A stretch of DNA of 47,210 nucleotides from Centipeda artemidis DSM 19719 (GCF_000426665.1 NZ_AUFU01000017.1:1-47210), one strand, 5' to 3'; shown: positions 39,316 to 46,802, counted from the stretch's first letter. Notes: generated from the letters alone by a model not told the origin. Numbers and translations are program-made.

Positions 39316-40440
39316 TCAACTTTCCTTAAAATCTTCTGCTGCGGTATTCATTACCGGCCGCTTGTCGCTCATGGGAGCGAGGGTTGGTTTCCCCTGTGGT
39401 TTGATAACGAAAGCGCCGAGCAGTTCCTCAAACTTACTTTTTCCGAGCAGACCAGTCATCGCCGTAATCCCAAGCAGTTTTTGCTCATACGGCTCAAAGC
39501 CTGCTTCTTTGACGGTTTTGGCGACAGCCGCCTCGTCGGTGTATTTCCGATTCGAGCGGCCTTCGACCAGTTTCCAGTCCGCCCACTGTTTTCCTTGGAT
39601 TGCCCGCTGCAGGGCGTACTCCTTGATGTCGCTGACCCATGCGGCGAGCGTGTCGGCTTTTGCAAGCACCGCCTCCACCTCTGCGTCCTCCAGTGTCGGC
39701 GGCATCTCGAAATCGTAACGAGCGAGTTCCAGATTGTACTCTGCCCGTTTGCGACAGGTCGCCTTGATTTTGCAAAACTGGCAGTGCGCTCCGGCACAGA
39801 ACTCACCTTCTCCTGCGTGTGCCAGCTTTGCCGCAGGTACGAGTGTATCTGCCGCCCATGCCAGAAGGTCGGATTTCGAGATGCTGAACTCCGAGATGTT
39901 GGCAAGACGCGGTTGGAAGATCACCATCCGTACCTCGTCTATGTCGTACAGGCCATCGAACATCTGGACGCAGCCGAGCGCGTAGCACATCATCTGTGGA
40001 TTATGGTCGGCACTGACCTCGATGCCCTTGCCGTGTTTGTAGTCCACGATGCAGACGGTCTTACCCGAAATGATGAGCGTGTCGGCTGTACCGAAGCCAT
40101 CCGGCACAAAGTCCGAGAAATCCACACGCTGTTCCACCGACACCATCGTGTCCTTGCTCTCGTCACGGAACTGACCGACCAGTTCCATCACAAACTGGCA
40201 GTATGCCTCAGCGCACTCTTCCATCTCAGTGTCATAGTAGGCGAGATTCTTGGTCGGATCGCGTACCCGCTCACCCAGAGCCTTGCAAAGTTTGTACTCA
40301 CAGAGCATATGCGCATCTGTTCCTTGTGCGGCATACTCGCTTGGCGTGTCGGATTTCTCCGCATTGAGCCGTGCCGACGGCGGACAGGCAATCCATCGTG
40401 CGGCAGAGGATGCAGAGAGGACGGCGTGCTTACGTGCCAA
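39316..40440 (-). CDS. DUF2800 family nuclease (Cas4/RecB-like)
   Basis: This 374-residue protein begins LSASSAARWIACPPSARLNA and contains SEYAAQGTDAHMLCEYKLCK. The PD-(D/E)XK core lies in FGTADTLIISGKTVCIVDYK (Asp...Asp-x-Lys). A cysteine group CAGAHCQFCKIKATC (about residues 233-247) resembles the iron-sulphur cluster of Cas4/AddB nucleases. It is probably a phage recombination exonuclease working with DUF2815. It overlaps the small upstream gene by 11 bases. Confidence 0.87.
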   Translation of the reverse strand: MARKHAVLSASSAARWIACPPSARLNAEKSDTPSEYAAQGTDAHMLCEYKLCKALGERVRDPTKNLAYYDTEMEECAEAYCQFVMELVGQFRDESKDTMVSVEQRVDFSDFVPDGFGTADTLIISGKTVCIVDYKHGKGIEVSADHNPQMMCYALGCVQMFDGLYDIDEVRMVIFQPRLANISEFSISKSDLLAWAADTLVPAAKLAHAGEGEFCAGAHCQFCKIKATCRKRAEYNLELARYDFEMPPTLEDAEVEAVLAKADTLAAWVSDIKEYALQRAIQGKQWADWKLVEGRSNRKYTDEAAVAKTVKEAGFEPYEQKLLGITAMTGLLGKSKFEELLGAFVIKPQGKPTLAPMSDKRPVMNTAAEDFKES

Positions 40441-40720
40441 TGCGCTCAGCCTCCTTCAAGAGTGCCGCATACTGCTCCGGTGCGATGTCGCTGAGTTTGT
40501 CCGCGCCGAACTTTGCGATCAATGACTTGACTGCGGCACTGTGTCCTTCGACAGAGAGTTTCGCAAGTACGGCGCGTACCTCCTCAAGGGTCGGTGCTTC
40601 TGTCTTCTCCGTTGGTAACGATTCCTCTCCTTCGGAACTCTGCACGAATTCCTCCAAGACATCGACCAGTCGGTGAAGAACGCCGATAAGCTCGGCTATT
40701 GCTTCATTTTCCTCCCGCAT
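40430..40720 (-). CDS. Small phage protein heading the DUF2800 operon
   Basis: This 96-residue protein starts at ATG 40720 behind AAAGGAAG. The first half is acidic and helical (MREENEAIAELIGVLHRLVD, then EFVQSSEGEESL), the second has TLEEVRAVLAKLSVEGHSAA and VKSLIAKFGADKLSDI, which resembles rRNA- or DNA-binding helical bundles found at the start of DUF2800/DUF2815 operons. Function is unknown. Leader element B lies 37 bases upstream of its start. Confidence 0.7.
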   Translation of the reverse strand: MREENEAIAELIGVLHRLVDVLEEFVQSSEGEESLPTEKTEAPTLEEVRAVLAKLSVEGHSAAVKSLIAKFGADKLSDIAPEQYAALLKEAERIGT

Positions 40721-40756
40721 GGAGATCACTTCCTTTCGATTGACTGCGGGGATTTT

Positions 40757-40801
40757 CACTTTCCTATAAAGAAGAGGACACCGCCGTATGTTTTGGTCAC
40801 C
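40757..40801 (-). promoter_or_regulatory. Leader element B (GGTGACC family), ahead of the DUF2800 operon
   Basis: On the minus strand GGTGACCAAAAC starts at 40801, GTCCTCTT starts 22 bases later at 40779, then CTTT (40771-40768) pairs with AAAG (40762-40759). It sits between the stop of the sigma-like gene and the ribosome site of the DUF2800 operon. A conserved RNA named after DUF2800 has been described upstream of such genes in Firmicute phages; whether this is that RNA needs a covariance-model search. Confidence 0.6.
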
Positions 40802-40806
40802 GATTT

Positions 40807-41463
40807 TTACATAAAATCTTTGAGCTGTGCCTGAAGCCCGGGCATGAACTTATTCATGCGCTTACGAATGCTTTCCTTAGATTTGAAGCCGACAGCGGCG
40901 GCAATGGTACGCTCCGACTCTCCCGCCGCCTTGCGGACAAGAATTTCATAGTCGATGGGATCGAGTTCACTGAGGACCTCGTACAGTCTACGATTGCGCT
41001 CTCTGCAGCTGACGGTGTCGGCGGCATCTTCGTGGACAGGAAGTTCGGGATCGTTGAGTTCTACCGCACGCTCCAAGGAGATTGTCCGATACACGGGATG
41101 TAAGCATCCGTCACAGCTGCGGTTGGCGCAACAGGGCTTTCCTTCATAGATACAGTGCTGCCCACGCTTTTCCCGCTTGTCCTCCCGCCAGATCGGTCGC
41201 ATGACAGCAGAGTATTGCTCGGCATCGACAGGTGCATAAATTGCCCGCTCCGACGCCTTGAGGAACTTTTCTCCGGTAGCCTTTCGCCGGACGAGTTCGT
41301 CCATGCCCGTATCGCGGAATCTTCCGTTTTCGTGGATCTGAATCGGGACGGGGACATGCACGCCGAGCTTTCTGCTGATCTGAAAGCGATGCCCCTGCTG
41401 TTGGAGTACCTTGACCTCCTGCGCGGAGTAGTCTTTGATGATGCCGTCGAGCTGGATTTTCAT
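40807..41463 (-). CDS. Sigma-70-region-4-like phage regulator (first early gene)
   Basis: This protein of about 218 residues starts at ATG 41463 behind AAGGAAC. The N-terminal half contains KIQLDGIIKDYSAQEVKVLQ and a cysteine group (GKPCCANRSCDGC) that may bind zinc. The C-terminal half is a sigma region 4-type helix-turn-helix (LSELDPIDYEILVRKAAGES, then ERTIAAAVGFKSKESIRKRM). It is the first gene of the early leftward transcript and so may steer early gene expression. A precise family is not recognised. Confidence 0.72.
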   Translation of the reverse strand: MKIQLDGIIKDYSAQEVKVLQQQGHRFQISRKLGVHVPVPIQIHENGRFRDTGMDELVRRKATGEKFLKASERAIYAPVDAEQYSAVMRPIWREDKREKRGQHCIYEGKPCCANRSCDGCLHPVYRTISLERAVELNDPELPVHEDAADTVSCRERNRRLYEVLSELDPIDYEILVRKAAGESERTIAAAVGFKSKESIRKRMNKFMPGLQAQLKDFM

Positions 41464-41689
41464 AGTTTTGCGTTCCTTTCGTTCTTGCCGAACGGCGGGA
41501 TACAAAACTACGCACGGGCTTCTATCCGAAAATGGGCATAAAGAAGCACGGTGGGAGCATAGAGATACTGACAAGCTCGTTACCTGTCAGCATCCCTATT
41601 CGCATCCCGCCGTCCTATGGCCATCTTGGACAACAGATTGACTTACCTAGGGAAACCGAATTTGATTTTTCCTACCACCACCTTAAAAA

Positions 41690-41734
41690 TCTTTCTCTAC
41701 ATAGAAGCGGACACATACATCCGATTTGGTCACC
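41690..41734 (-). promoter_or_regulatory. Leader element C (GGTGACC family) at the start of the early transcript
   Basis: On the minus strand GGTGACCAAATC starts at 41734, GTCCGCTT starts 22 bases later at 41712, then TCTA and TAGA (41705-41702 and 41699-41696) form a short hairpin. The early promoter's -10 ends at 41743, so the element should lie within the first bases of the RNA. Confidence 0.6.
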
Positions 41735-41742
41735 GCTTGTTG

Positions 41743-41771
41743 ATTAGAATTTTTTCTGGTTTTTCTCACAA
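41743..41771 (-). promoter_or_regulatory. Phage early promoter
   Basis: On the minus strand TTGTGA (41771-41766) and TCTAAT (41748-41743) are exactly 17 bases apart. Transcription would start near 41736 and run through element C into the sigma-like gene at 41463 and the replication genes. Confidence 0.7.
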
Positions 41772-41889
41772 AAGCGAGAAAAGAAACTCTTGCTCGTGTT
41801 ATAATTCAGATGTACTAGATTTCCTCTGCTCTCCCTGATAAAACGACAAAGGTGCAAGGACTGTCTTGGAAATGTGTTATAATAGTTCT

Positions 41890-41970
41890 ATGCACTATCT
41901 TCACAGAGAGATTTCATATGCTGTGCTTGATGAGGACTTCTACAAAATCAACTTACTAACAGCAGTTTAG
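41890..41970 (+). CDS. Possible 26-codon leader peptide or gene remnant
   Basis: A short frame of 26 codons runs from ATG 41890 to TAG 41970 and begins MHYLHREISYAVLDEDFY. It has no ribosome site, but a TGTTATAAT extended -10 ends at 41883. The expected transcription start therefore falls at or next to the ATG, as in a leaderless mRNA. It could equally be the cut-off start of a lost gene, such as a former phage repressor. No family is recognised. Confidence 0.3.
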   Translation: MHYLHREISYAVLDEDFYKINLLTAV

Positions 41971-41987
41971 CAAAATAGCTTATTTAA

Positions 41988-42021
41988 AAATCGGACTGGA
42001 CGGACACTCCCGGACGCTCTC
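41988..42021 (+). repeat. Four phased CGGAC repeats upstream of the ABC-3C operon
   Basis: CGGAC begins at 41988, 41997, 42007 and 42017, steps of 9, 10 and 10 bases, so all copies face nearly the same side of the DNA. The array ends 38 bases before the first ATG of the operon. A regulator-binding array is the simplest reading. As RNA it would form no strong hairpin. Confidence 0.6.
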
Positions 42022-42059
42022 GGACAGAAAGGAAATCTTCAAACAGGAGGAATATAGTC

Positions 42060-42989
42060 ATGACTTTTTCTGAATATGCTGGAGGTCTTTCAGCCTATAT
42101 TTCATATGGAAAATCGGAGTATGACTATTTCACTGAGCTGATCGGGAATTTCATACAAGATGCTGCAATGGACGCCTGTAAACTACTGAAGAGACAGAAT
42201 GACACAAAGTATCGATACATCAAAGGAATCCGCCTCATTCAAGTAAAGGATGCACAATATCTCTATGACCACCGTAATAAGGAAAAATTCTCGAATTGGA
42301 TATGGGATCGGATATCTGACTCAGACTCTTATGATGAGATCTCAGCCTGGTTACGTAGCCATAACATTTCAAGTGATGATCCAGCCACAGCATGTGCAGA
42401 CCTGTTAGAGTCTATAATCTTAGACATCATCAACAATATTGCCTCATCTCCCCCCTCTCAAAAATCTGATTTAGATCTGACGCTGATCAATGACATCCAA
42501 GAAAAAATAAAGTCGCTCCCCCGTCCGGCTAATGTACCGGTTCCTAAGGAAGCGACTCAAAATGAGGAAACATATATTGATGAGTTGTTTTTGGCATACG
42601 GCGATGCCGAGGGCATGAATGTGTTTTCGGCGAATGACCTCCCATCATTTCCAGATTATGAGGAGGATTTAAATGGTCGCCGTATCGATTTTTATGCGGC
42701 TGAAAGCATACGGCGCGGAGTATTAGAGTTGGGCAGTGGCAGTCTAACCGATCAATTTGACATCTTGAAATCCGAAACTCTTGTCGGCGTGACAGACACA
42801 GCAAAACGAACACACCCGAATGGTTATGAGCGTATGCTTGCAGTAATGGAGCAGGCAGTCACCACACCGATGACAAACTATGTTCTCAGCGCATCTCCAT
42901 ATTGGATCGGGGGAAGGATCAAAAAAGGTGTGTGCCATCATCTTGTGAACGACGGTAAACTGACATGGATAAGGAGAAGAAAGAAGTAA
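42060..42989 (+). CDS. ABC-3C-type system, first protein (unrecognised effector candidate)
   Basis: This 309-residue protein starts at ATG 42060 behind CAGGAGGAA. I recognise no catalytic domain. The N-terminal half is acidic and helical: FSEYAGGLSAYISYGKSEYD, YRYIKGIRLIQVKDAQYLYD, then SYDEISAWLRSHNISSDDPA and ACADLLESIILDIINNI. A proline-rich linker follows (SLPRPANVPVPKEATQ, about 150-165), then a compact C-terminal domain ending basic (CHHLVNDGKLTWIRRRKK). In ABC-3C/Lamassu-like systems the gene before the small middle component usually encodes the effector. Operon order and overlap support this. The function is inferred. Confidence 0.6.
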   Translation: MTFSEYAGGLSAYISYGKSEYDYFTELIGNFIQDAAMDACKLLKRQNDTKYRYIKGIRLIQVKDAQYLYDHRNKEKFSNWIWDRISDSDSYDEISAWLRSHNISSDDPATACADLLESIILDIINNIASSPPSQKSDLDLTLINDIQEKIKSLPRPANVPVPKEATQNEETYIDELFLAYGDAEGMNVFSANDLPSFPDYEEDLNGRRIDFYAAESIRRGVLELGSGSLTDQFDILKSETLVGVTDTAKRTHPNGYERMLAVMEQAVTTPMTNYVLSASPYWIGGRIKKGVCHHLVNDGKLTWIRRRKK

Positions 42990-43450
42990 TGAGTGAATCC
43001 GCCCTTGGCTCAGTCTTTGAAATTTCTCTCCGTATTCTTCTCATGCTGAAAGAGTTGTTTCCTTCAAAATTAGATGAACCACAAGTCAGTGCATTAGATT
43101 TCATCTCTGTTTACGCATCGGACTTTGGTCTGCTGGATGAAAACCTGCACGGATATGGCGATTACAGATTTAGTGAATATCCAGCAAGAAAGCATATGGT
43201 GGATTCTGCTTTAAAAAACCTTGTACTGGATGGATATGTTCGCCTATTCCCCACCCCAACCGGATACAGATACGCTATTACAGAGCTTGGAATGGCAGTC
43301 TGTAAGCAATTTGACAATGACTATGCAAAAGAATACATTATTGCAACTCATGCTGTACTTAGTAAGTTTAATAGAGCAAATGCCAAGGCGATGTTGAAAG
43401 AAATAAACAAACTTACTGTTCAATCACTAAAGGAGGTCGGACATGAATAG
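42989..43450 (+). CDS. ABC-3C-type system, small middle component
   Basis: The protein has about 153 residues from ATG 42989, which shares TAATG with the previous stop; ATG 42965 is an alternative with no ribosome site. It is helical with SVFEISLRILLMLKELFPSK, then ALDFISVYASDFGLLDENLH and a winged-helix-like end (HMVDSALKNLVLDGYVRLFP, GYRYAITELGMAVCKQF). This matches the middle components of ABC-three-component systems, which link the effector to the ATPase. It overlaps the ATPase gene by eight bases. Confidence 0.72.
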   Translation: MSESALGSVFEISLRILLMLKELFPSKLDEPQVSALDFISVYASDFGLLDENLHGYGDYRFSEYPARKHMVDSALKNLVLDGYVRLFPTPTGYRYAITELGMAVCKQFDNDYAKEYIIATHAVLSKFNRANAKAMLKEINKLTVQSLKEVGHE

Positions 43451-45284
43451 ATTTTATATTGAAAAACTGATCGTGTCCGGTGGATGGCATAAAGACACCG
43501 TCATTGATTTCAAACCTGGTTTGAATTTTATATTGGGACCTTCCAATACAGGAAAAAGCCTCATCATGGAATGCTTGGATTATGTATTCGGATTCTCCCC
43601 GAAGAAAAACCGACCTTCAAAAATTGTTGATAACCAATACGGCTATGAGTATGTCACGCTCCATTTGGCAACAGGCACAGGAAGCGTTATTCTGAAGCGC
43701 AAAATAGGTGATTCAAAAATTCTCGTCAGCGGCACAGATCCAACAGTTGAGCATGGTACATACAGCGTAAGTCATAACGCCAAGAAGAATATCAACGCTG
43801 TCTATCTTCATTTGCTTGGAATTGATGAACCGCATGTTATTCGTTCGGCAGAAACAGGCACTAAAACCCAAGATTTAACATGGAGAAGCATGCTCCATCT
43901 GTTTTTCATTCGGCAAGGAGATGTCGCAAGAGAAAGTTCAGCATTACTTTCGCCCAATACCATAGGTCACACAGCATCGGCATCAGTGTTGTTGTATTTA
44001 TTAACCGGGAAAGATGCCAATTCCCTTATTGCAACAGAAGATCCTAAAATCAGCGAAGCAAAAAAGAAGGCTGTGATTGGATACATTCAAGAAAAAGTAA
44101 AGGAACTCACTGCCAGACGAGAAAAACTAGAAGTTGCTCTCTCATCCTCAAATATCACAGATCCTCGTACGAGCGTCGAGCGTATTCGAAAAGAGATTTC
44201 TGACCTGCAGACACGGATGGATTCTGCTGCAAAAGAAAGTCAGCAGATTATGTCGGAAATCTATGCATGGAATGGTAAACTCTCCGAATCAAAAACTGTA
44301 GAACATAATCTCTCTGTCCTACACCAACAGTATCAAGCTGATATCAGGCGAATCGAGTTTATTGTTGATGGCGCAGCGAGTATCTCACCTATCCGAAAAA
44401 AAGTTAAGTGCCCTATCTGCGGTGAATATGCAGAACGTGTACAGAGCACATCTTTTATTGAAGCATCTGCAGCTGAACTTGAAAAAATTAAACATCATCT
44501 ATCCGAACTAAATGTTGCTCAGCAAGGCGTCAATCATCAACAAAAAACGATCATTACCACAATCAGGGCATTAGAAGAAAAGAAAGATGCTATTGATACC
44601 CTGATTACTAAGCAATTACAGCCTCAATTAAGTTCTTTTGAAGAAAAACTTGAACAACATCTAAAACTGATACGGCTTTCAGGAGAGCTCGATTTTGTCC
44701 GTCAAGACGAAATACAGTACAGTAGTGAGTTGTTCAACAAGGAAACAGAAGAAGTATCGCGCCCCTCGAAGTATAATGTGTTCGAGGATTATGACTACGA
44801 TCTCATCAAAGGCTTTGAAAAGAAACTTCGGCAGATTTTGAAAGCCGCCCATATTGGAGGAGCGAGTTCAGCAAGACTTAATATGGAGAACTTCGACATT
44901 GAGATTGAGGGGCTTAAAAAATCCGTCTCAATGGGTGGAGGCTTCTGCGGACTACTGAACACAATCACAACAATGGCGATGAGTTCATACCTCATTGATC
45001 TTGGAAGGAGTGCTCCCGGCTTCTATGCAGTCGATTCCTCCTTGACGCAGCTCTCTGAAGCGGAACATAAAGAACAAAACGATACCATAAAACAGAATTT
45101 CATAAATTATCTCATCTCTAATGCCCACGAACGACAGGTCATCATTGTTGAGCAAACAAAACGTATGCCCTTCATTCCCACTGACAGTGAGGAAAATGCT
45201 GTCCATGTTATTCAATTCTCTAGAAACAAAGAAAAAGGTAGGTATGGATTTTTGAATGATGTGTATAATGCGGAAGATCAATAA
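43443..45284 (+). CDS. ABC-3C/Lamassu-like SMC-type ATPase
   Basis: This 613-residue protein starts at ATG 43443 behind GGAGGT. The N-terminal ATPase half has Walker A as GPSNTGKS (32-39). Long coiled coils (about 205-305 and 340-420) enclose a CPIC motif at 323-326 that may form a zinc hook. The C-terminal half has an ABC signature-like SMGGGFCGLLN (about 495-505) and a Walker B strand FYAVDSS (about 527-533), in which Ser follows the Asp instead of the usual Glu. This is the layout of Rad50/SMC-like ATPases in anti-phage ABC-3C and Lamassu systems, which sense unusual DNA ends or structures. Confidence 0.82.
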   Translation: MNRFYIEKLIVSGGWHKDTVIDFKPGLNFILGPSNTGKSLIMECLDYVFGFSPKKNRPSKIVDNQYGYEYVTLHLATGTGSVILKRKIGDSKILVSGTDPTVEHGTYSVSHNAKKNINAVYLHLLGIDEPHVIRSAETGTKTQDLTWRSMLHLFFIRQGDVARESSALLSPNTIGHTASASVLLYLLTGKDANSLIATEDPKISEAKKKAVIGYIQEKVKELTARREKLEVALSSSNITDPRTSVERIRKEISDLQTRMDSAAKESQQIMSEIYAWNGKLSESKTVEHNLSVLHQQYQADIRRIEFIVDGAASISPIRKKVKCPICGEYAERVQSTSFIEASAAELEKIKHHLSELNVAQQGVNHQQKTIITTIRALEEKKDAIDTLITKQLQPQLSSFEEKLEQHLKLIRLSGELDFVRQDEIQYSSELFNKETEEVSRPSKYNVFEDYDYDLIKGFEKKLRQILKAAHIGGASSARLNMENFDIEIEGLKKSVSMGGGFCGLLNTITTMAMSSYLIDLGRSAPGFYAVDSSLTQLSEAEHKEQNDTIKQNFINYLISNAHERQVIIVEQTKRMPFIPTDSEENAVHVIQFSRNKEKGRYGFLNDVYNAEDQ

Positions 45285-45306
45285 TCCTTATTCACCTTTG
45301 AAAAAT

Positions 45307-45335
45307 TTGAGCATGGAGCTCTATTATGTTATATA
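45307..45335 (+). promoter_or_regulatory. Candidate promoter of the AlbA_2 regulator gene
   Basis: TTGAGC (45307-45312) and TATATA (45330-45335) are 17 bases apart in the 165-base AT-rich gap between the ATPase stop and the next gene. The match is moderate. Confidence 0.4.
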
Positions 45336-45449
45336 AAAGAATAGAGTATGGTATGCCCCCCTCAATTTGTATAGTGAAGATATGTGATCTCAATTGTTAG
45401 AATGGATCCAACAATACAGAAGCACAATATGCTTTGGAGGAATCGATAT

Positions 45450-46802
45450 ATGCCCGAAAGTCAAAATGTAGAATATAAAGAGTCTTGGCGGGACGAGTAT
45501 CTGAAATGGCTCTGTGGGTTTGCCAATGCACAGGGCGGCACGATGTACATCGGTGTGAATGATTCCGGAAACATCGTCGGTGTAAAGAACATCAAAAAGC
45601 TGATGGAGGATATTCCGAATAAAATCCAGTCCGGTCTTGGAATCGTTGCGGATGTCAACAAACACACAAAAGATGGTGTGGAGTATCTCGAAATCAAAGT
45701 AGAGCCTAGCACTTTCCCTATCAGCTATCATGGAGAATTCCATTATCGCAGCGGAGCCACAAAACAACAACTAACCGGAATTGCGCTATCGCAGTTTATT
45801 ATGCGAAAGACGGGGGTTCGTTGGGAGGATGTAACAGTCGAGGACATTACAGTAGATGATCTCGACGAGGAGAGCTTCAAAATCTTTCGTAGAGAAGCCC
45901 TAAGAAGCAAACGAATGGTTCAGGAGGATCTTGATCTTTCTAACACAGAGCTTTTAAGCAAGTTGCATCTGATGTCCAACGGCAAACTAAAAAGATCAGC
46001 AGTGTTGCTCTTTTACCACGATCCCAGCGTTGTACAAAATGGTAGTTATATAAAAATCGCTAAGTTCGGAGATGGAGCGGATCTGCAATATCATGATGAT
46101 CTTGAAAATTCGTTGATAAAGAATGCAGATCAAGTAATCGACCTGATTTATCTGAAGTATCTGAAAGCTAATGTGTCATATATACATGATCGTCGGGTGG
46201 AAACATACCCTTATGCAAGAGATGCCATCCGTGAGGCAGTATATAACGCGATTGCCCACACCTGTTATATGTTTGGGACTCCCGTTCAGATTCGCATTGA
46301 GGATGAGGCATTTATCATAAGCAATCAGTGCATTCTTCCAGATGGATGGACGGTAGAGACATTGATGGAGCCTCATGACTCCGTACCGTATAATCCAGAT
46401 ATTGCAAATGTATTCTATCGTGCCGGATACATTGAACATTGGGGACGCGGTATCGAAAAAATCTGCGAGGCCTGTAAAGAGCTGGGGGCAGACCTTCCGT
46501 TTTATGAACTACGAGGAAATGGACTTCGAGTACATTTCAAGGCACTCCAAGGTGCACTTATTGCTCATCCAAAATCTCAAAACCGACATGATGTCGGTTT
46601 AGATGTCGGTTTGGATGTCGGTATAGCGGGTAGGATTCTGGAGTTGCTCATAGATAATCCCAAAATAACAATGGCTAAAATGGCAGAAAGACTGAACGTA
46701 GCAAAAAGGACAATTGAACGTGAAGTAAAACAGCTTCGTGAGACTGGTCGCGTAGAGCGCGTTGGCAGCAAACGATTCGGACACTGGAAAATCAACGATT
46801 AA
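45450..46802 (+). CDS. AlbA_2 (Schlafen-like) / HATPase regulator with C-terminal HTH
   Basis: This protein of about 450 residues starts at ATG 45450 behind TTTGGAGGA. Residues about 5-125 form the AlbA_2/Schlafen AAA_4 domain (NVEYKESWRDEYLKWLCGFA, NAQGGTMYIGVNDSGNIVGV). A HATPase_c_4 region follows (about 255-365: DAIREAVYNAIAHTCYMFGT, then ANVFYRAGYIEHWGRGIEKI). The C-terminus is a winged helix (KITMAKMAERLNVAKRTIER). Between them lies a DVGL repeat linker. Proteins of this build are often labelled RecG-like or ATP-binding transcription regulators. It follows the ABC-3C operon and may regulate or assist it, but could be independent. Confidence 0.85.
   Translation: MPESQNVEYKESWRDEYLKWLCGFANAQGGTMYIGVNDSGNIVGVKNIKKLMEDIPNKIQSGLGIVADVNKHTKDGVEYLEIKVEPSTFPISYHGEFHYRSGATKQQLTGIALSQFIMRKTGVRWEDVTVEDITVDDLDEESFKIFRREALRSKRMVQEDLDLSNTELLSKLHLMSNGKLKRSAVLLFYHDPSVVQNGSYIKIAKFGDGADLQYHDDLENSLIKNADQVIDLIYLKYLKANVSYIHDRRVETYPYARDAIREAVYNAIAHTCYMFGTPVQIRIEDEAFIISNQCILPDGWTVETLMEPHDSVPYNPDIANVFYRAGYIEHWGRGIEKICEACKELGADLPFYELRGNGLRVHFKALQGALIAHPKSQNRHDVGLDVGLDVGIAGRILELLIDNPKITMAKMAERLNVAKRTIEREVKQLRETGRVERVGSKRFGHWKIND
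46580..46625 (+). repeat. 12-bp tandem repeat and inverted repeat inside the AlbA_2 gene
   Basis: GATGTCGGTTTA is present three times in tandem (46590-46601, 46602-46613, 46614-46625, with 1-2 changes), encoding the DVGL linker. The first copy also forms an inverted repeat with the sequence before it: AAACCGACAT (46580-46589) and ATGTCGGTTT (46591-46600). In-frame copy changes would alter only linker length. Confidence 0.85.

Larger units (their letters stand above)
6495..41771 (-). mobile_element. HK97-type siphophage prophage (approximate limits)
   Basis: About 35 kb of almost continuous minus-strand phage genes form early, replication, late-control, packaging, head, tail, lysis and integration modules. 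The left limit is put at the stop of the terminal serine recombinase, four bases from the host TpsB stop. The right limit is put at the early promoter (-35 at 41766-41771). No att repeat was found, so the true right end could lie further right, perhaps beyond the ABC-3C operon. All structural genes look complete. No CI-like repressor is recognisable. Confidence 0.8.
41464..42059. other. Intergenic control region between prophage and ABC-3C operon
   Basis: No convincing protein gene fills these 596 bases. From left to right they hold: a 5' leader of the phage early transcript (41464-41736) with an inverted repeat CTGACA (41568-41573)/TGTCAG (41585-41590) and element C; the divergent early promoter (41743-41771); two extended -10 sites of type TGTTATAAT on the plus strand (about 41797-41805 and 41875-41883); a 26-codon frame (41890-41970); and the CGGAC array (41988-42021). 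The right phage end may lie somewhere in here. Confidence 0.6.

Noticed and set aside
41532-41838. Two overlapping plus-strand frames between the prophage and the ABC-3C operon
   Set aside because: No ribosome sites, no recognisable protein pattern, and they overlap the early promoter and leader element C of the opposite strand.
6480-41895. AGTTCTA present next to the left prophage edge (about 6483-6489) and near 41884-41890 as a possible att core
   Set aside because: Only 7 bases match, flanks do not agree, and such a match is expected by chance in 35 kb; not reported as att sites.
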